DNA of 64,000 nucleotides, taken from contig JTDE01000731.1 in assembly GCA_014338405.1 (NCBI GenBank), positions 43,220 to 107,219 on the forward strand. Direction: 5' to 3'. This document shows positions 24,356 to 35,013 of this stretch, one piece after another; positions within the stretch are counted from its first letter, which is position 1, and each line of letters starts with the position of its first letter. The notes beneath the pieces were generated by a model. It made no database searches. It saw nothing but the letters and a program-made list of their open reading frames with translations, and was not told where the DNA came from. A program made the position numbers and the translations under genes. Source of the stretch: Paragonimus skrjabini miyazakii. Lineage: Eukaryota > Platyhelminthes > Trematoda > Plagiorchiida > Troglotrematidae.

Positions 24356-24782
24356 GGATGCTTCTTGGCGGGCTAGCATTGCGAAATATTGGGTTGGTAC
24401 TCATTCCGGAAAAAGTATACCACGAGGGTTACCGACCGAACGGTTCCTACCTGTTGACCTCCGACTTGACAAAGTCGAATGAGACTGGATATATGGAATC
24501 TTTCGGGAGTTCCAGTGACGTACAATTTGACGTGAGAGATCCGTTAACACAACTAGCGGCGTTACTGTTGGTAAATCCCAGTTTGTCAGGCATTCTACGT
24601 CAACTGGCTCTGACTACCATTCTCAGTCGTGCGGGTCTGGGCTTAGATCCGGCCACTCTCAAACAAGTCTGTGGCAGTGTGTTCCGTCTTGCACTGATTC
24701 CCTGTTTCTGCGAGGCATTCACTCTCATGCTGGTTACACGATTTCTCATTGGATGGCCTTGGAGTTGGGGTGCTATATTAGG
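24356..24782 (+). CDS. SLC9B2: SLC9B antiporter exon 1 of those seen (core helices, GLGLD block)
   Basis: The exon begins after a clear acceptor (pyrimidine-rich, ending aaacag at 24355). Its first two bases GG complete a Gly codon, matching the Leu-Leu-Gly-Met junction of SLC9B proteins. It encodes MLLGGLALRNIG, corresponding to the family's 'GMLLAG..IRN' helix. A hydrophilic stretch of about 69 residues follows where vertebrate proteins have about 17. Then come LRQLALTTILSRAGLGLDP, strongly matching the family's RAGLGLD block, and a hydrophobic helix pair ending in WPWSWGAILG. The donor is gtaagt at 24783 and the exon ends inside a Gly codon. This is a membrane-embedded antiporter core segment. 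The reading frame also opens about 50 bases upstream, but that part is intron-like and lacks family similarity. Confidence 0.92.
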
Positions 24783-27700
24783 GTAAGTGTATTACACAAA
24801 CGTTTGCACAAACACCACATCTATTTTTTGGCATTATTTTGAGTTTTTTTTTTAAGTTTTCGTCAGATCACCTAAGTTCATAGCTATAGGATGGAGGTTG
24901 AGACTGTCTGTGCACTGACGGAATATCAGTCAGTTCATACAACATATTACTCTTGAAAGCATTGAACGTAGGTTATTTTGCGGGGCTTATCATGTGTGAT
25001 TTAACCAACAACTAAGAACCTCTGATACTATGCTCATGCACCCAACGTCACCAACTAGGAGTGTTTTATTTGTTACACGTGATGGCTGTCGTTTGCGATA
25101 AGGGTGAGTTGTTGCATGTACACAGGCTTCCCAACATGGTGCAAATGTCAGCTTATGAAACTGCCGCTGACTGTTCGACACATACTGTTAAACATTACCT
25201 AATCCCCATTGTGGGAATAACTTATGCATCAGTCACGTCGGAACTCAGTAACATTCAGGAAGTGCATGCTAGTTAGATTGGACCATTTAAAATAAGTCAT
25301 CACTACGTCTTGTGGGTTCAGAATGAACTTTGAAAATTTATCCATCAAGGTTTAAGATAACAGATATGCCGGATAAAACGATGGGCTCAGAGACTAAACG
25401 AGAGAGAAGGAAGGCACTATGAAATACTCAAGACAATAAGTTCTATCATATACCATCTAACACTGTACACCACCGACGTTCCTAACACGGCCATTGATTA
25501 TATAGTCGTTATAGTACATTCGGATACATATATTTTTTTTATCTTTCTGTGTTTGTATGATGAATATTAGTGAATGCTTACAGTACTGATTGGAAGTGAC
25601 AGGAGGGGGAGTATGTCTCAAGTTGCGATTCAGAAGAAGTTCAGACGGAAGTTGATTGCAACAAGTCACGACGAACTGACAATCATACACACCATGTGTA
25701 CCATAGCGTAAAGCCATTTGAGGCAAATAAGAAATTGGCCAATAAATGACTTTTGTGCTAATTTTCTGGTTGTAGCTACGCAAAACAAAGACATCTCTAG
25801 CTTATCTCGAACCCGAAACTGAGAACTAATGCTCATTATATATTACGTATCCAGGGTCATTGGACGTTGACGGCTAACCTACCGCGCTGGACATGACACA
25901 CATCAAAAATCCGATCGAAAATGTTTATTAAAATGTTAACATTTGCCACAGTAGGTAATATGCCTGTAAAACACTTAATGACAAATATCAACTCATTAAA
26001 CGAAAACGGGGAACTTCAAGCAACAAATGAGCTACTGTGATTAAAGAACATTTGAACAAATTGTATCGTTTAACGTGACAATCGAAAAATTAGCAAATAG
26101 CTGACAACCAAATCAGAAGTATTTAAGTGGTGTCACATTCTTGTACAACAACAACAAAAGTGATATCATAAATTCTGAAATCCACATTGGATCAATCACA
26201 GGAACATGGTGATAAAATGACAAGATTTAAAAGTATCTCAAAAATGGACTAATGTTTTTGCACAGCGTCTAGCAAGGTCAATCAATTAGACGATACGATA
26301 CGCGCAAGTCTGGACATTCTAAACCACAGATAGTTGAACACAATCGACTAAGATCAAATATGGGGATTTCTAGTAAGAAAACCTATTACTATTTTAAGTA
26401 GTCGGTGTTCGGACTGTTTGTGATGCGTAATCATGTGTAGGTTCATCACTGATGTAATTTTTCTGATCTCTAATTTTTTGGTCTAAATGTCAGTCAGATT
26501 ACGAATCAGTTGATAATAGTTTTGATCGAACAACAGTTGCACTTAGCGTGCCTGACTGTTTTGAATAATGCATTGTTTTTCAGACAGATTGTTGGTCACG
26601 CAACAAATCTCTTTGCATATTCCACGGGAACTGTCAAACTGAAGAGCCTACTATTTTCAATGTGCTTGCTTTCTACTGTCTGATTTTCATGCAACCCAAA
26701 CCGTGATTGCATTGTTTCCATCGCCTCCACCATAGGAACATTCCAAATTTAGTGTTAACGTTCGTGTAATTGACTTCAACACACACGCAATCCCGTACGA
26801 ACATGCCCATATACAGATTTGCACAGACGCACGCGGTCATACCCAAGTCACTGATATGGGCAACACTTGTATGCATAAAAGCTTCTTGAGAAGAACACTG
26901 ACCCTTTGACCCATGAGTAATTGTATTATCCTCAGGGTGTTATAGCCTGATGTTGATTTTTAGCTTGAGCAGTGTGCAAGTGTTATTTTCTTGCGACCAA
27001 AGTGGTTGAAAGTTACACGAGATAAAAATCTATCTAGCCGAGAACAACGTATTTGAAGGAACGGTAATTTGCACTGATGCATCGAATTAAACAAATTAAC
27101 TTAAGTGTTTAAAAACTAATGAACCATTTCCAATTGAGTAAGTCTGGTCATCAGGCCAGCAAGCAATTGAGTTGTCCTGACCGACAGGACCAGAGATTCA
27201 CTCTTATCTCATTGTAAGCCAGCCAATACTTTTTTACTAGGTAGCTCGATTACTACCACAATCGACGACAGCTTTTAAATTCCGATGTGTGTTCATATTG
27301 GCTGATCCAGGATTATTGAAATTTATTTCATTTTTCGTCGCCCGTTTGAATCTTACTAGAGGCTACTGCCTAACTCAAGTGGCCATGTCTCATGTGGGAA
27401 TGCTTCATTTCAAAGATGACTGACCTAATCAATGACACCAATTGCACCATGGAGTCCAATTAGCCTCATGGTTCCTAATACGTCAAACCGTGACTGATCC
27501 ATCATGTCTGATCCTTTAGCCATGGGTAATTAGGAGTTGTGTTTAGACCAGTCGATCATCTAGTGACTAGACACAATCTATTCTGTCTGTTCCAGTAGAC
27601 AGTTGAATGCCTTGGATTTTTGGCCACGTTAAACTAGTGCACATCTTTTAATTTGCAAAACAGTCCCTCGTAACGTTGATGAATACTTTAGAATTTCCAT

Positions 27701-29271
27701 TGTGACAACGTTAATTTGACAGTGTGGTCCATAATTTCTCATTATCTCAAGTACTCAAACCAAAACTGCCTTGGATATCTCTGCTTCTGTTTTATTCTAA
27801 AAAACATTCTATACTCTATGCACGATCCAATAGGTAGTTGACCCCATTGCGATTTGTAAATCACATGAAGCCAGTATATTATGGCAATACAGTTTTTGAA
27901 ACAATTACAACCACTGATGGTTGTTACGCAACTCAAGTAAGTGAAGACCTACGGGTTGGTTAACCCAAGGTCCTACCCTTGTGACATTGTGTGTTTGAAT
28001 GGGCTAAGCGTTAAGCTAACTTGATTAAAGGATAGGAATGTTGCCGCCTTGTGACTGAATTGTTCATATAGCAGAGAGAATCAATGAAGCGAGCACTGGC
28101 TCCTAGCTGTTACCACATAGTTCTCGCCCAACAGTAATTCAACTTGTGATGAACGGTTAGACTACTTCCAGTTCCTAACACATTCAGTATCCTCTCTCAC
28201 GATCGACAGAGATATGTGCGGCAGTTGTTGTAGATCATACATACCAAGCCATCTTTGTGAGTTGAGAAACCGTTCACGATGGTACTGCAAATGTTGCGGT
28301 AGCTCAGGAGAATTTGGTAACGATAACTTGGTGATATGCACCCATCTACATGAGTGTTTCTGTAATCACCTTAGATATCTGTAGTTGTTTTTAACTCTCC
28401 ATCATAACTCCGTTAGGAGCACGTGTGCATTCAGATAGTCTAAAATGTTGACCCAGAAAAAAATTACACTTTTGGCCCTACTGTTTATTGATTTAGTTTT
28501 GGTACGTGGTTGTGAAATTTACTAATGAGAGAACGGAAACCGGTGGCATTTTGTTTTCGTTGCCGCACCCTAAATAACAAGAACCGAGAATATCCACACA
28601 AGATTCTGATGATGTGATACGCAGGAGAAGGGTACTAGATCCAACGGGAATAGAACAGTGGCACTAATGTGTTAGGACCACATGAGCCTAAAGCTTATGA
28701 GCAGTTGTTTATGCACCTGTAATGTTAACTTACTAGACGGCCAATCACAGGTTACTCTGACATCATAGAATCCTGATTGCCCTATGGAGGTTAGTCCATT
28801 GATCTGTGACCAGTCAAGTTTGGATTGCGCAATCATACGGTGGACCCAGTTCGCAACCATACTTTATGTACCGATCGCACTCGTTGATGCAAACTTTGAT
28901 GCGTGCGAAAATAACTTATTAAACATAGTATCAGTCGGTGTCTACAGGTCGTTCTTCTGTGACTGAAGTCAGCAATAAACCCATGATTCAGACAAACCGC
29001 AACTATTGTTTCACAGTAACTTGACATTCAAGGTGCAGTCTAAATCACTGACGTGTTGCTGTTGATGACGGTGATGACCCACGACTAGAGCCGATAAAGT
29101 TTGCCCCCTATTGAGTTCCGTTGGGCGGTGAAAATCTATTCTAATATGTTCTCCCTTTCTTTTACTCAGGCTTCCGGTTTGGGGTTTGAGAGCTTTTACA
29201 ATTTAATCTATGCGAATAAACTGGCTTCACTTTCCTCTGACCGCTTCTCGTCTGTCTCGATGTATCATCAG
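24783..29271 (+). other. Intron between antiporter exons at 24782 and 29272
   Basis: 4489 bases, gtaagt to cag, interrupting a Gly codon after its second base. No gene or recognisable transposon inside it; open frames (up to 108 codons at 25457-25783 minus) show no family motif. Confidence 0.85.
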
Positions 29272-29557
29272 ATTCGTTTGTGCTGCAGTCTCCCCTGCCG
29301 TGATAGTTCCCAATATGATGCGGCTCGAGGTGACCGGTTGGGGCGTAGCCGAGGGTATTCCTACATTGGTCGTGGCTGCATCCAGCCTGGATGATGTGGT
29401 TGCAATCACCGGCTTCGGAGTGGCCTTAGCAGTCGCGCTGTCTAAAGGTCAGAGTCTGTCTGAAGCATTAATCCAGGGTCCGAAGGAAGCTATTCTCGGA
29501 GCCATGTACGGGGCAGGGGTTGGAGTTCTGATCTGTCTTTTCCCACCCCCAAAACTG
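29272..29557 (+). CDS. SLC9B2: SLC9B antiporter exon 2 (ion-binding Asp-Asp block)
   Basis: The acceptor is tcatcag ending at 29271. The first base A completes the Gly codon left by the previous exon. The 95 codons match the most conserved part of SLC9B: AVSPAVIVPNMM, then GVAEGIPTLVVAASSLDD, then VVAITGFGVALAVALSKG, then a Gly-rich helix ending FPPPKL. The adjacent aspartates in SSLDD correspond to the Asp278-Asp279 pair of human NHA2, known to be needed for ion exchange, so the transport site appears intact. The exon closes on a codon boundary at gtgagt (29558). The open frame runs on to a stop shortly after 29620, but that extension is intronic. No frameshift or stop is present. Confidence 0.95.
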
Positions 29558-30672
29558 GTGAGTCAGCGATGTAGACTACACACTGAAGAAATCACAACCC
29601 TCATACAAGAAAATGGTATTTAAATCAGTACGTTTAATCAACTAACAATCTATCCAGTACCACGTTTTACACCGATTTTGTTCGCCTTATATGAAATTAC
29701 TATGTGCTGCTTTAAGATTTTCGCACGTAACGTTTAATGCGAGCGGACCACAGCTTTAATGTAGCTGCTGGTTCTTTGGAGAATCGAATCATGCCCTTGT
29801 GCAAAATAAGACTGATCTAACGTGGGAACGTACGTATGCATGGACAAGTGTGTGCCTGTGAATAAAAAACTGGTTGCTTGATTACAGAAATGTAGCCGAA
29901 CCGGGAACATGGTCGGTCATCTTCCCTCTGGTCAACGACTGACAGCATCTATGGAAGATTTGCCAATCATTTGAGGTGTTTGGAGCAAACTGCCGCGCTT
30001 GCAAAACAGCCAATAGAATCGCTTCATTCTAGAATTTACAAACTGAAAATCGAATTTAATACACGAAAGCAGCCACTTATTCCTACAATCATTGAAAACT
30101 CTTTAGTAGTTATGTAAAAATCTGACTTTAATCTGCCCAGTGGGACACCGCAACCGTAGATGGAACAATGTCAGACAATCTGTTGAGCTATGAACAGTAC
30201 TTATTCAATGTGTGAAAGTGTCTAATCTACCACACTGCATTCGAGTCTATCATGATGAATCGAAGCGTAAGCTCGATACGGCACGCATGTGGACACCAAA
30301 CAGATTATACAAATGAAATGGTCATCAGAAGTTTATTACCAGACTAAAGTTACACTTGAACTTCCGACTTCTTGGCAAAGAAGTTTTCTCTACGCGGTAT
30401 GCTAATGTTAGGTTGAAGTATTCGTTTGATTGACAGTTGTGAAATTTCAGGTTTATCCGACCGGTCACTTCATCCACCTCCTCACATCACGTAAACTATC
30501 TTAGCTATCGTTTTTCACGGTACGGTTCGTTAAAATCTTTGTACTTTCTGCCGATGTTTCCGTTTGAATCGTTCACAAAACACAAGTCAGGTTTACACGT
30601 ACAAATATACTCCAACATCCTATCAGTATGAAATATTTGTGTGAATCTTATTTGGGCGAGATTAATTTGCAA

Positions 30673-31161
30673 TTAATAACGCATTAGCTCCAACGAAGTA
30701 TATGGTTCGAGCATCATAACATTAAGAATACATAAGCGTTGGAGGTTTAACCCTGCGTACCGTAGAATTTTTCTTGTAGCCCTGTCCATGCAATCATGTA
30801 ACACGCTGGTGTTGATAAATATTTGATAGTTAACTGAACTAGCTAGAAACAACAAATGTACCTTAAACTTGTGAACCAAATACATTTTGTACAACTGAAC
30901 ATTCAGAATGTTTATACTAAATACCATTGATTCGAAGAACACGGTGCAAATGAGGACCGCGAAAATCAGGAGTTGAAACAGTGTTAGTATTCTTCGATGT
31001 TCACCTTCACAATACTCTATACTAAAACCGGTACCCCATAGGACAACATTACGAGTACCACAACGGCTGCACCCAGTGTTTGTGACCACCATAATCAGGC
31101 TGGCTGTGAGGTGGACTGTGTATACATATGCTACCAGTAGGGTACACCTAAGCCAAATCAT
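30673..31161 (-). CDS. Hypothetical 162-codon open frame, hydrophobic, unrecognised
   Basis: An uninterrupted minus-strand frame from ATG to stop inside an antiporter intron. It has several hydrophobic stretches (LLVAYVYTVHLTASLIMVV near the start; LTLFQLLIFAVLICTVFF and VHLLFLASSVNYQIFI later), then a basic tail (RATRKILRYAG). The layout is loosely like the end of a multi-pass membrane protein, for example a receptor with a short cytoplasmic tail, but no diagnostic motif is present. AT-rich DNA readily gives hydrophobic chance frames, so it may not be a gene. Confidence 0.25.
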   Translation of the reverse strand: MIWLRCTLLVAYVYTVHLTASLIMVVTNTGCSRCGTRNVVLWGTGFSIEYCEGEHRRILTLFQLLIFAVLICTVFFESMVFSINILNVQLYKMYLVHKFKVHLLFLASSVNYQIFINTSVLHDCMDRATRKILRYAGLNLQRLCILNVMMLEPYTSLELMRY

Positions 31162-31913
31162 TTGGTTTAAGATCAGGACACATGTCTCACTTTAAGAAAC
31201 TCTATCTTGGAGGAGAGTCAAAGTGTTGCGGATGATTTAGATGTTTCAATTGTTACTGAATTTTACGATGAGGCTTCCAAATTTTTCGAGATCCAGTAGA
31301 AAGTTTTCGCAACTTTGGGAAGCAACCCAACTGTCACCTTGTTGGCCGTAATATAGACCTGTATATGTGGTGAATCGTTCGCTGACTTACAGCAGGATAT
31401 CACCGATCAAGCCTTGGTGTATGTGAACGGATGGATGATTGCTTTTGTTCATGTTGACCGTTGCCATGCAGGACAGCGTTACAAACGTATAAAACCGGCG
31501 TGAATACGTCGTGATTTGAATGCCAAGCCCAAATAAGATTGACGCCCAGGAGATCAACACGGTATGGGAGTTTTCCATATTGGAAGACGCAAAAATAATC
31601 AACATGCATAAATGTGGTCTAGATGTAGTTTGTAGCATACAGAAAGCGTGTGGTTGCCGATAGGCGCCGGGAAACCAGATGTCGATAGTCTAGGCAACTA
31701 CTCTGGATATCGCAAACTGGGGCTGCAACAAACGTTACAAAATCCGCAAGAGAAATAAAATTGACTGATAGACAAACTCAGTAGTAGCATTCCGTATTGC
31801 CTCTTCAGTACCAAATAACAATAACCAGGAACATACATATGACACTATTATGGTGGGGGTGAAGAAATAACATAGCAAATTAGGTGAAGAACAACAACGC
31901 AAAACTATTAGGT

Positions 31914-32570
31914 TCATTGGAGTCCAAAGCATACATATAATTGTTTTTGTACACACAATGCTGACTTGAGGAGACTAATCACGACTGCCCTGATGGAACA
32001 CAGGAAATGCGGATTAACGTGGCGCATTATAATCCTGAATGTTGATTCGGGATTAATCCGGCGACCAGTGGCCAACATGTGTTTGGCGATAGACGAGGCC
32101 GGAAGTTTGCGTGATCCCGGGACGAAGATAGTAGACTGTGCAGTCACACCCTGAACCCATTTCAGCAGATGTTCCTTTATTCTAAAGTTCAAGCACCTAT
32201 CGGTTCTGCTGACGTAACTTTTGCCGCGATTACACACAAATTGATAAATACAGTGTGAGTTGGCGCTAATAGGTTGCTTTCCCTTTAATGAAGGTAACGG
32301 TTGCTTAAGAGTTCGTTTAACGACTATGATTTCAGCCGCATTGTATGCTCGCCTAATGGAGTCGACGAGGCGTTTTGTTGTTCGAAGTGAAGAAGTGTCA
32401 TCTTCGAATGGTAGTTCAGTGTAGACTTTCTTCTTCCCAACCGTGGAAACCTCGTCTACTGCTACATGTTGCTGGCTGTGTCTGTTGATAAATCTCAGCG
32501 GATACCCATTGTGCTGCAACGTCGTTGTAAGCAGTCGGAGTTCATTAGCTATGCATTCTTATGAACAAGT
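31914..32570 (-). pseudogene. Penelope-like retroelement remnant (C-terminal half)
   Basis: The minus strand opens with ECIANELRLLTTT, a frame change, then LQHNGYPLRFINRH, the 'EL..L...L..NGYP..FI' block that follows the transcriptase. KKKVYTELPFEDD, a linker, and IYQFVCNRGKSYVSRTDRCL plus RIKEH give the GIY-YIG endonuclease domain, with the 'YIG' changed to YVS. SSIAKHMLATGRRINPE and LLKSALCVQKQ form the usual C-terminal tail. The 201-codon frame (32519-31914) is uninterrupted, making this a relatively young copy, but the catalytic Gly is altered and the transcriptase is missing. It sits in an antiporter intron, antisense to the host gene. Confidence 0.88.
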
Positions 32571-34151
32571 GCGTCTGGTACGCGTCTAGCATCTAAAACT
32601 GTCCGTCTTCTTACTGCTTTTTTCAAATGACGGATAGTTTTGCAACAGCTCAAGGGCACCTTGCTATTTTCCGATGTACATTTTGGTGGATGATCCTGCT
32701 CCGATAGAGCTGGCTTTTGTGCCCTTAAACTGAGTACACACAAAGCCAAGTGACTGAGGACTACGGATTAAAGGTCAGCTTGTTCCCTGTCATCGTTTCG
32801 GCTGACAACTGACTTATGCAAAAAATATCATTTAACTAATGCCCAATTAGAGTGGATTGGGAATATTAACAACATGTGGTAATACTGAGCAGTTGCTTAA
32901 CAACCACTGTTTTAATAAAACTCGCTTTGGATATTTCGAATGTTGTATTTATCGCATTTTTATGTTAAGTAGTGGTTACGCTTACAATATTTAGGATCTT
33001 CGATTAACAGTAAAGTATTCATTCAACCACATTTGTCACTACAAGATCATTAAACAGCCAAATGATTGTTTCAGGATGGAACTGTTTCCATCGAAACTTG
33101 ACATATGTTGTGGGATGCTAAGGATTCTCGTAGGTGGCATGCATACAACCACTGGCTACACCTAACGAACACGTGCCAACAAGAGCATCAAAAACTGACG
33201 CTTACAGCTAAAAACTAAACCAATGTCTTAACAATAACACAGCTTGCGTCGGCAACTTTTGTGAACTCAGCAGCTATCAATAATGCCTAATCAACACAAC
33301 TTTCTTGAACGCCACCCACTTGGGATTTCGATGGCTTCTGTATGTGGTGAGCGATGTTGTTAGTTCAACCGAGTGACATGTATTCATGTCGTACTGGGTT
33401 TCGACTTATTGGCTAGCAGCACTTCACTGCAAACACTGGTCATCTTAGGACGTGTCCTGTTCTCCGCTGTCCTGTATTGCCGTCCACTTTTTCAATGGAC
33501 CATATCACAATAACAAGTAGACTGAATGCGGACCAGACTAGTCAGAGAAAACATCAACGAAGGTACGAAATCGGTGATCAATAGCTGGACAAGCACTAGT
33601 TGAAGTCAGTCCCAACTTTCGATCTAACAAATTCAAACCGATTTCCTTTGCTAAAGCTGTTTCAGTTCTGGTGTTGACTGCCTACCGTGTACAGTATGTG
33701 AACTTTTGTCGAGTACTACTGGCCAGACTTTCTTTATTCTTCAGGAACGTTTATTTGTCTAGCTTTATGTATTCGAACGACGATGTTTGCTTCTTGTCTT
33801 TTTGTTCCAACGTTTCAATAGAACTGATCGTCTCAAACCTCTTCGAGTTTATTCTACTGTTGACCCATCTTGAACTATGCTTGGTCCATCGATGGTCTAG
33901 TGTTTGACTCAAAATAGAAAGGTTGTGCGGTTAGACCACTTTTCGACAGTCTATTTGGTAAGGGGTGTTAAGATAAGTGTGAAAAAGAACGACAATTACA
34001 TAGGTTTCTTTTATTGTGGTGAGTGTTTGTCTAATCAAAACCATTATAATGTTAAGGTAAATAAAACCTTTGTTGGATTTTGATGAATTCCTGTCCTGTT
34101 CTGTTTTACAATGTTTCTGATGGCTGTGTGCTTTTCTGCGGAATGTTACAG

Positions 34152-35013
34152 GAACACTCACATTTGCTTCGTGGCATCCTGTTAATCTGTATGGCGGTAA
34201 CGGGTCTGGTTGGATCCATGGTGTTACACTTATCCGGAGGCGGGGCATTGGCCTGTTTGACATTGGCATTTTTTGTGGCCACGGGCTGGCGAGCTGGTTT
34301 TCCCTGGCGCCTTACTCAGCCGGAAAAAGACCCCATGGTCACTACATTCGTTGACATGGACGAAAAAGAAATAGAAGACAAATCTATTCTGTCCTCACCA
34401 CCTGCCTCAACCTCTGGTGTCTTTCCATCTAGTATCCCTTACGACGGACCAAGAGGGCATGGCAAGGTATCTGGCTTGAATGCATCAAATCCGGCAGTCA
34501 AACCTCCGGCTTTTGAGTCGGACAGTGGCGTCAAATCGGGAACAGTAATGGAGGAGGAGGAATTGGAATTGACGGAAGATGAAAAGACCCACAGTTCAGC
34601 ACCAAAGCGCAGTCCAAACATTCTGGAAACACTAGTCGAATATCACCCATACTACTGTTCGATTCTACGACAACAATATGTGAGTCCTAACTTGAAAACA
34701 AATAGCCAAAGGAGCAGTAAACGGTCTCTTATGTCCAAGAAGGGTTTCAAAACGATTGCTGGGGGCGACCTACCTGCAATCGCGGTTGCTGTAGCTGCGA
34801 CCGGCACCGAACGACGTGTGTCGACAAATCTGTCCGCTTCCCACATCTCCATACGTAGTCGTCCACGAGCCTCTCGGCGATTTAGTCTTCCCGAACCTAC
34901 AGCCCATTACGAGCTGGAGTCGTTTTCCGTTCCCTGTTCAGCTCGAAAAGTCCTCAGTCCTTCTTCTGATGGATCTAGCATACGTAACGCGCCCCCCATT
35001 CGGCGAAGACTTC
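34152..35013 (+). CDS. SLC9B2: SLC9B antiporter exon 3 (helix pair plus long hydrophilic insertion)
   Basis: The exon starts on a codon boundary after ttacag (34151). It first encodes a hydrophobic helix (LLRGILLICMAVTGLVGSMV), then SGGGALACLTLAFFVATGW, matching 'GSGGLCTLVMAFLAGMGW' of human SLC9B2. After this GW, vertebrate proteins reach the next helix within about 15 residues; here the exon continues for 241 more residues of polar sequence. It is rich in Ser, Pro and charged residues, with an acidic run encoded at 34548-34587 and basic Ser/Lys/Arg-rich stretches near 34700-34740 and 34850-34890. The donor is gtgagt at 35014, leaving one base of a Leu codon. An internal gtgagt at 34679 could act as an alternative donor; a 34679 exit would leave codon phase 1, the same as the main donor, so it could splice to the next exon in frame. 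The insertion has no recognised domain. Confidence 0.88.

Larger units (their letters stand above)
29558..34151 (+). other. Intron between antiporter exons at 29557 and 34152
   Basis: 4594 bases, gtgagt to cag, between codons. It contains a minus-strand membrane-like open frame (30673-31161) and a minus-strand Penelope-like remnant (31914-32570). Nothing is recognised in 29640-30670, 31165-31910 and 32760-34150. Confidence 0.85.
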
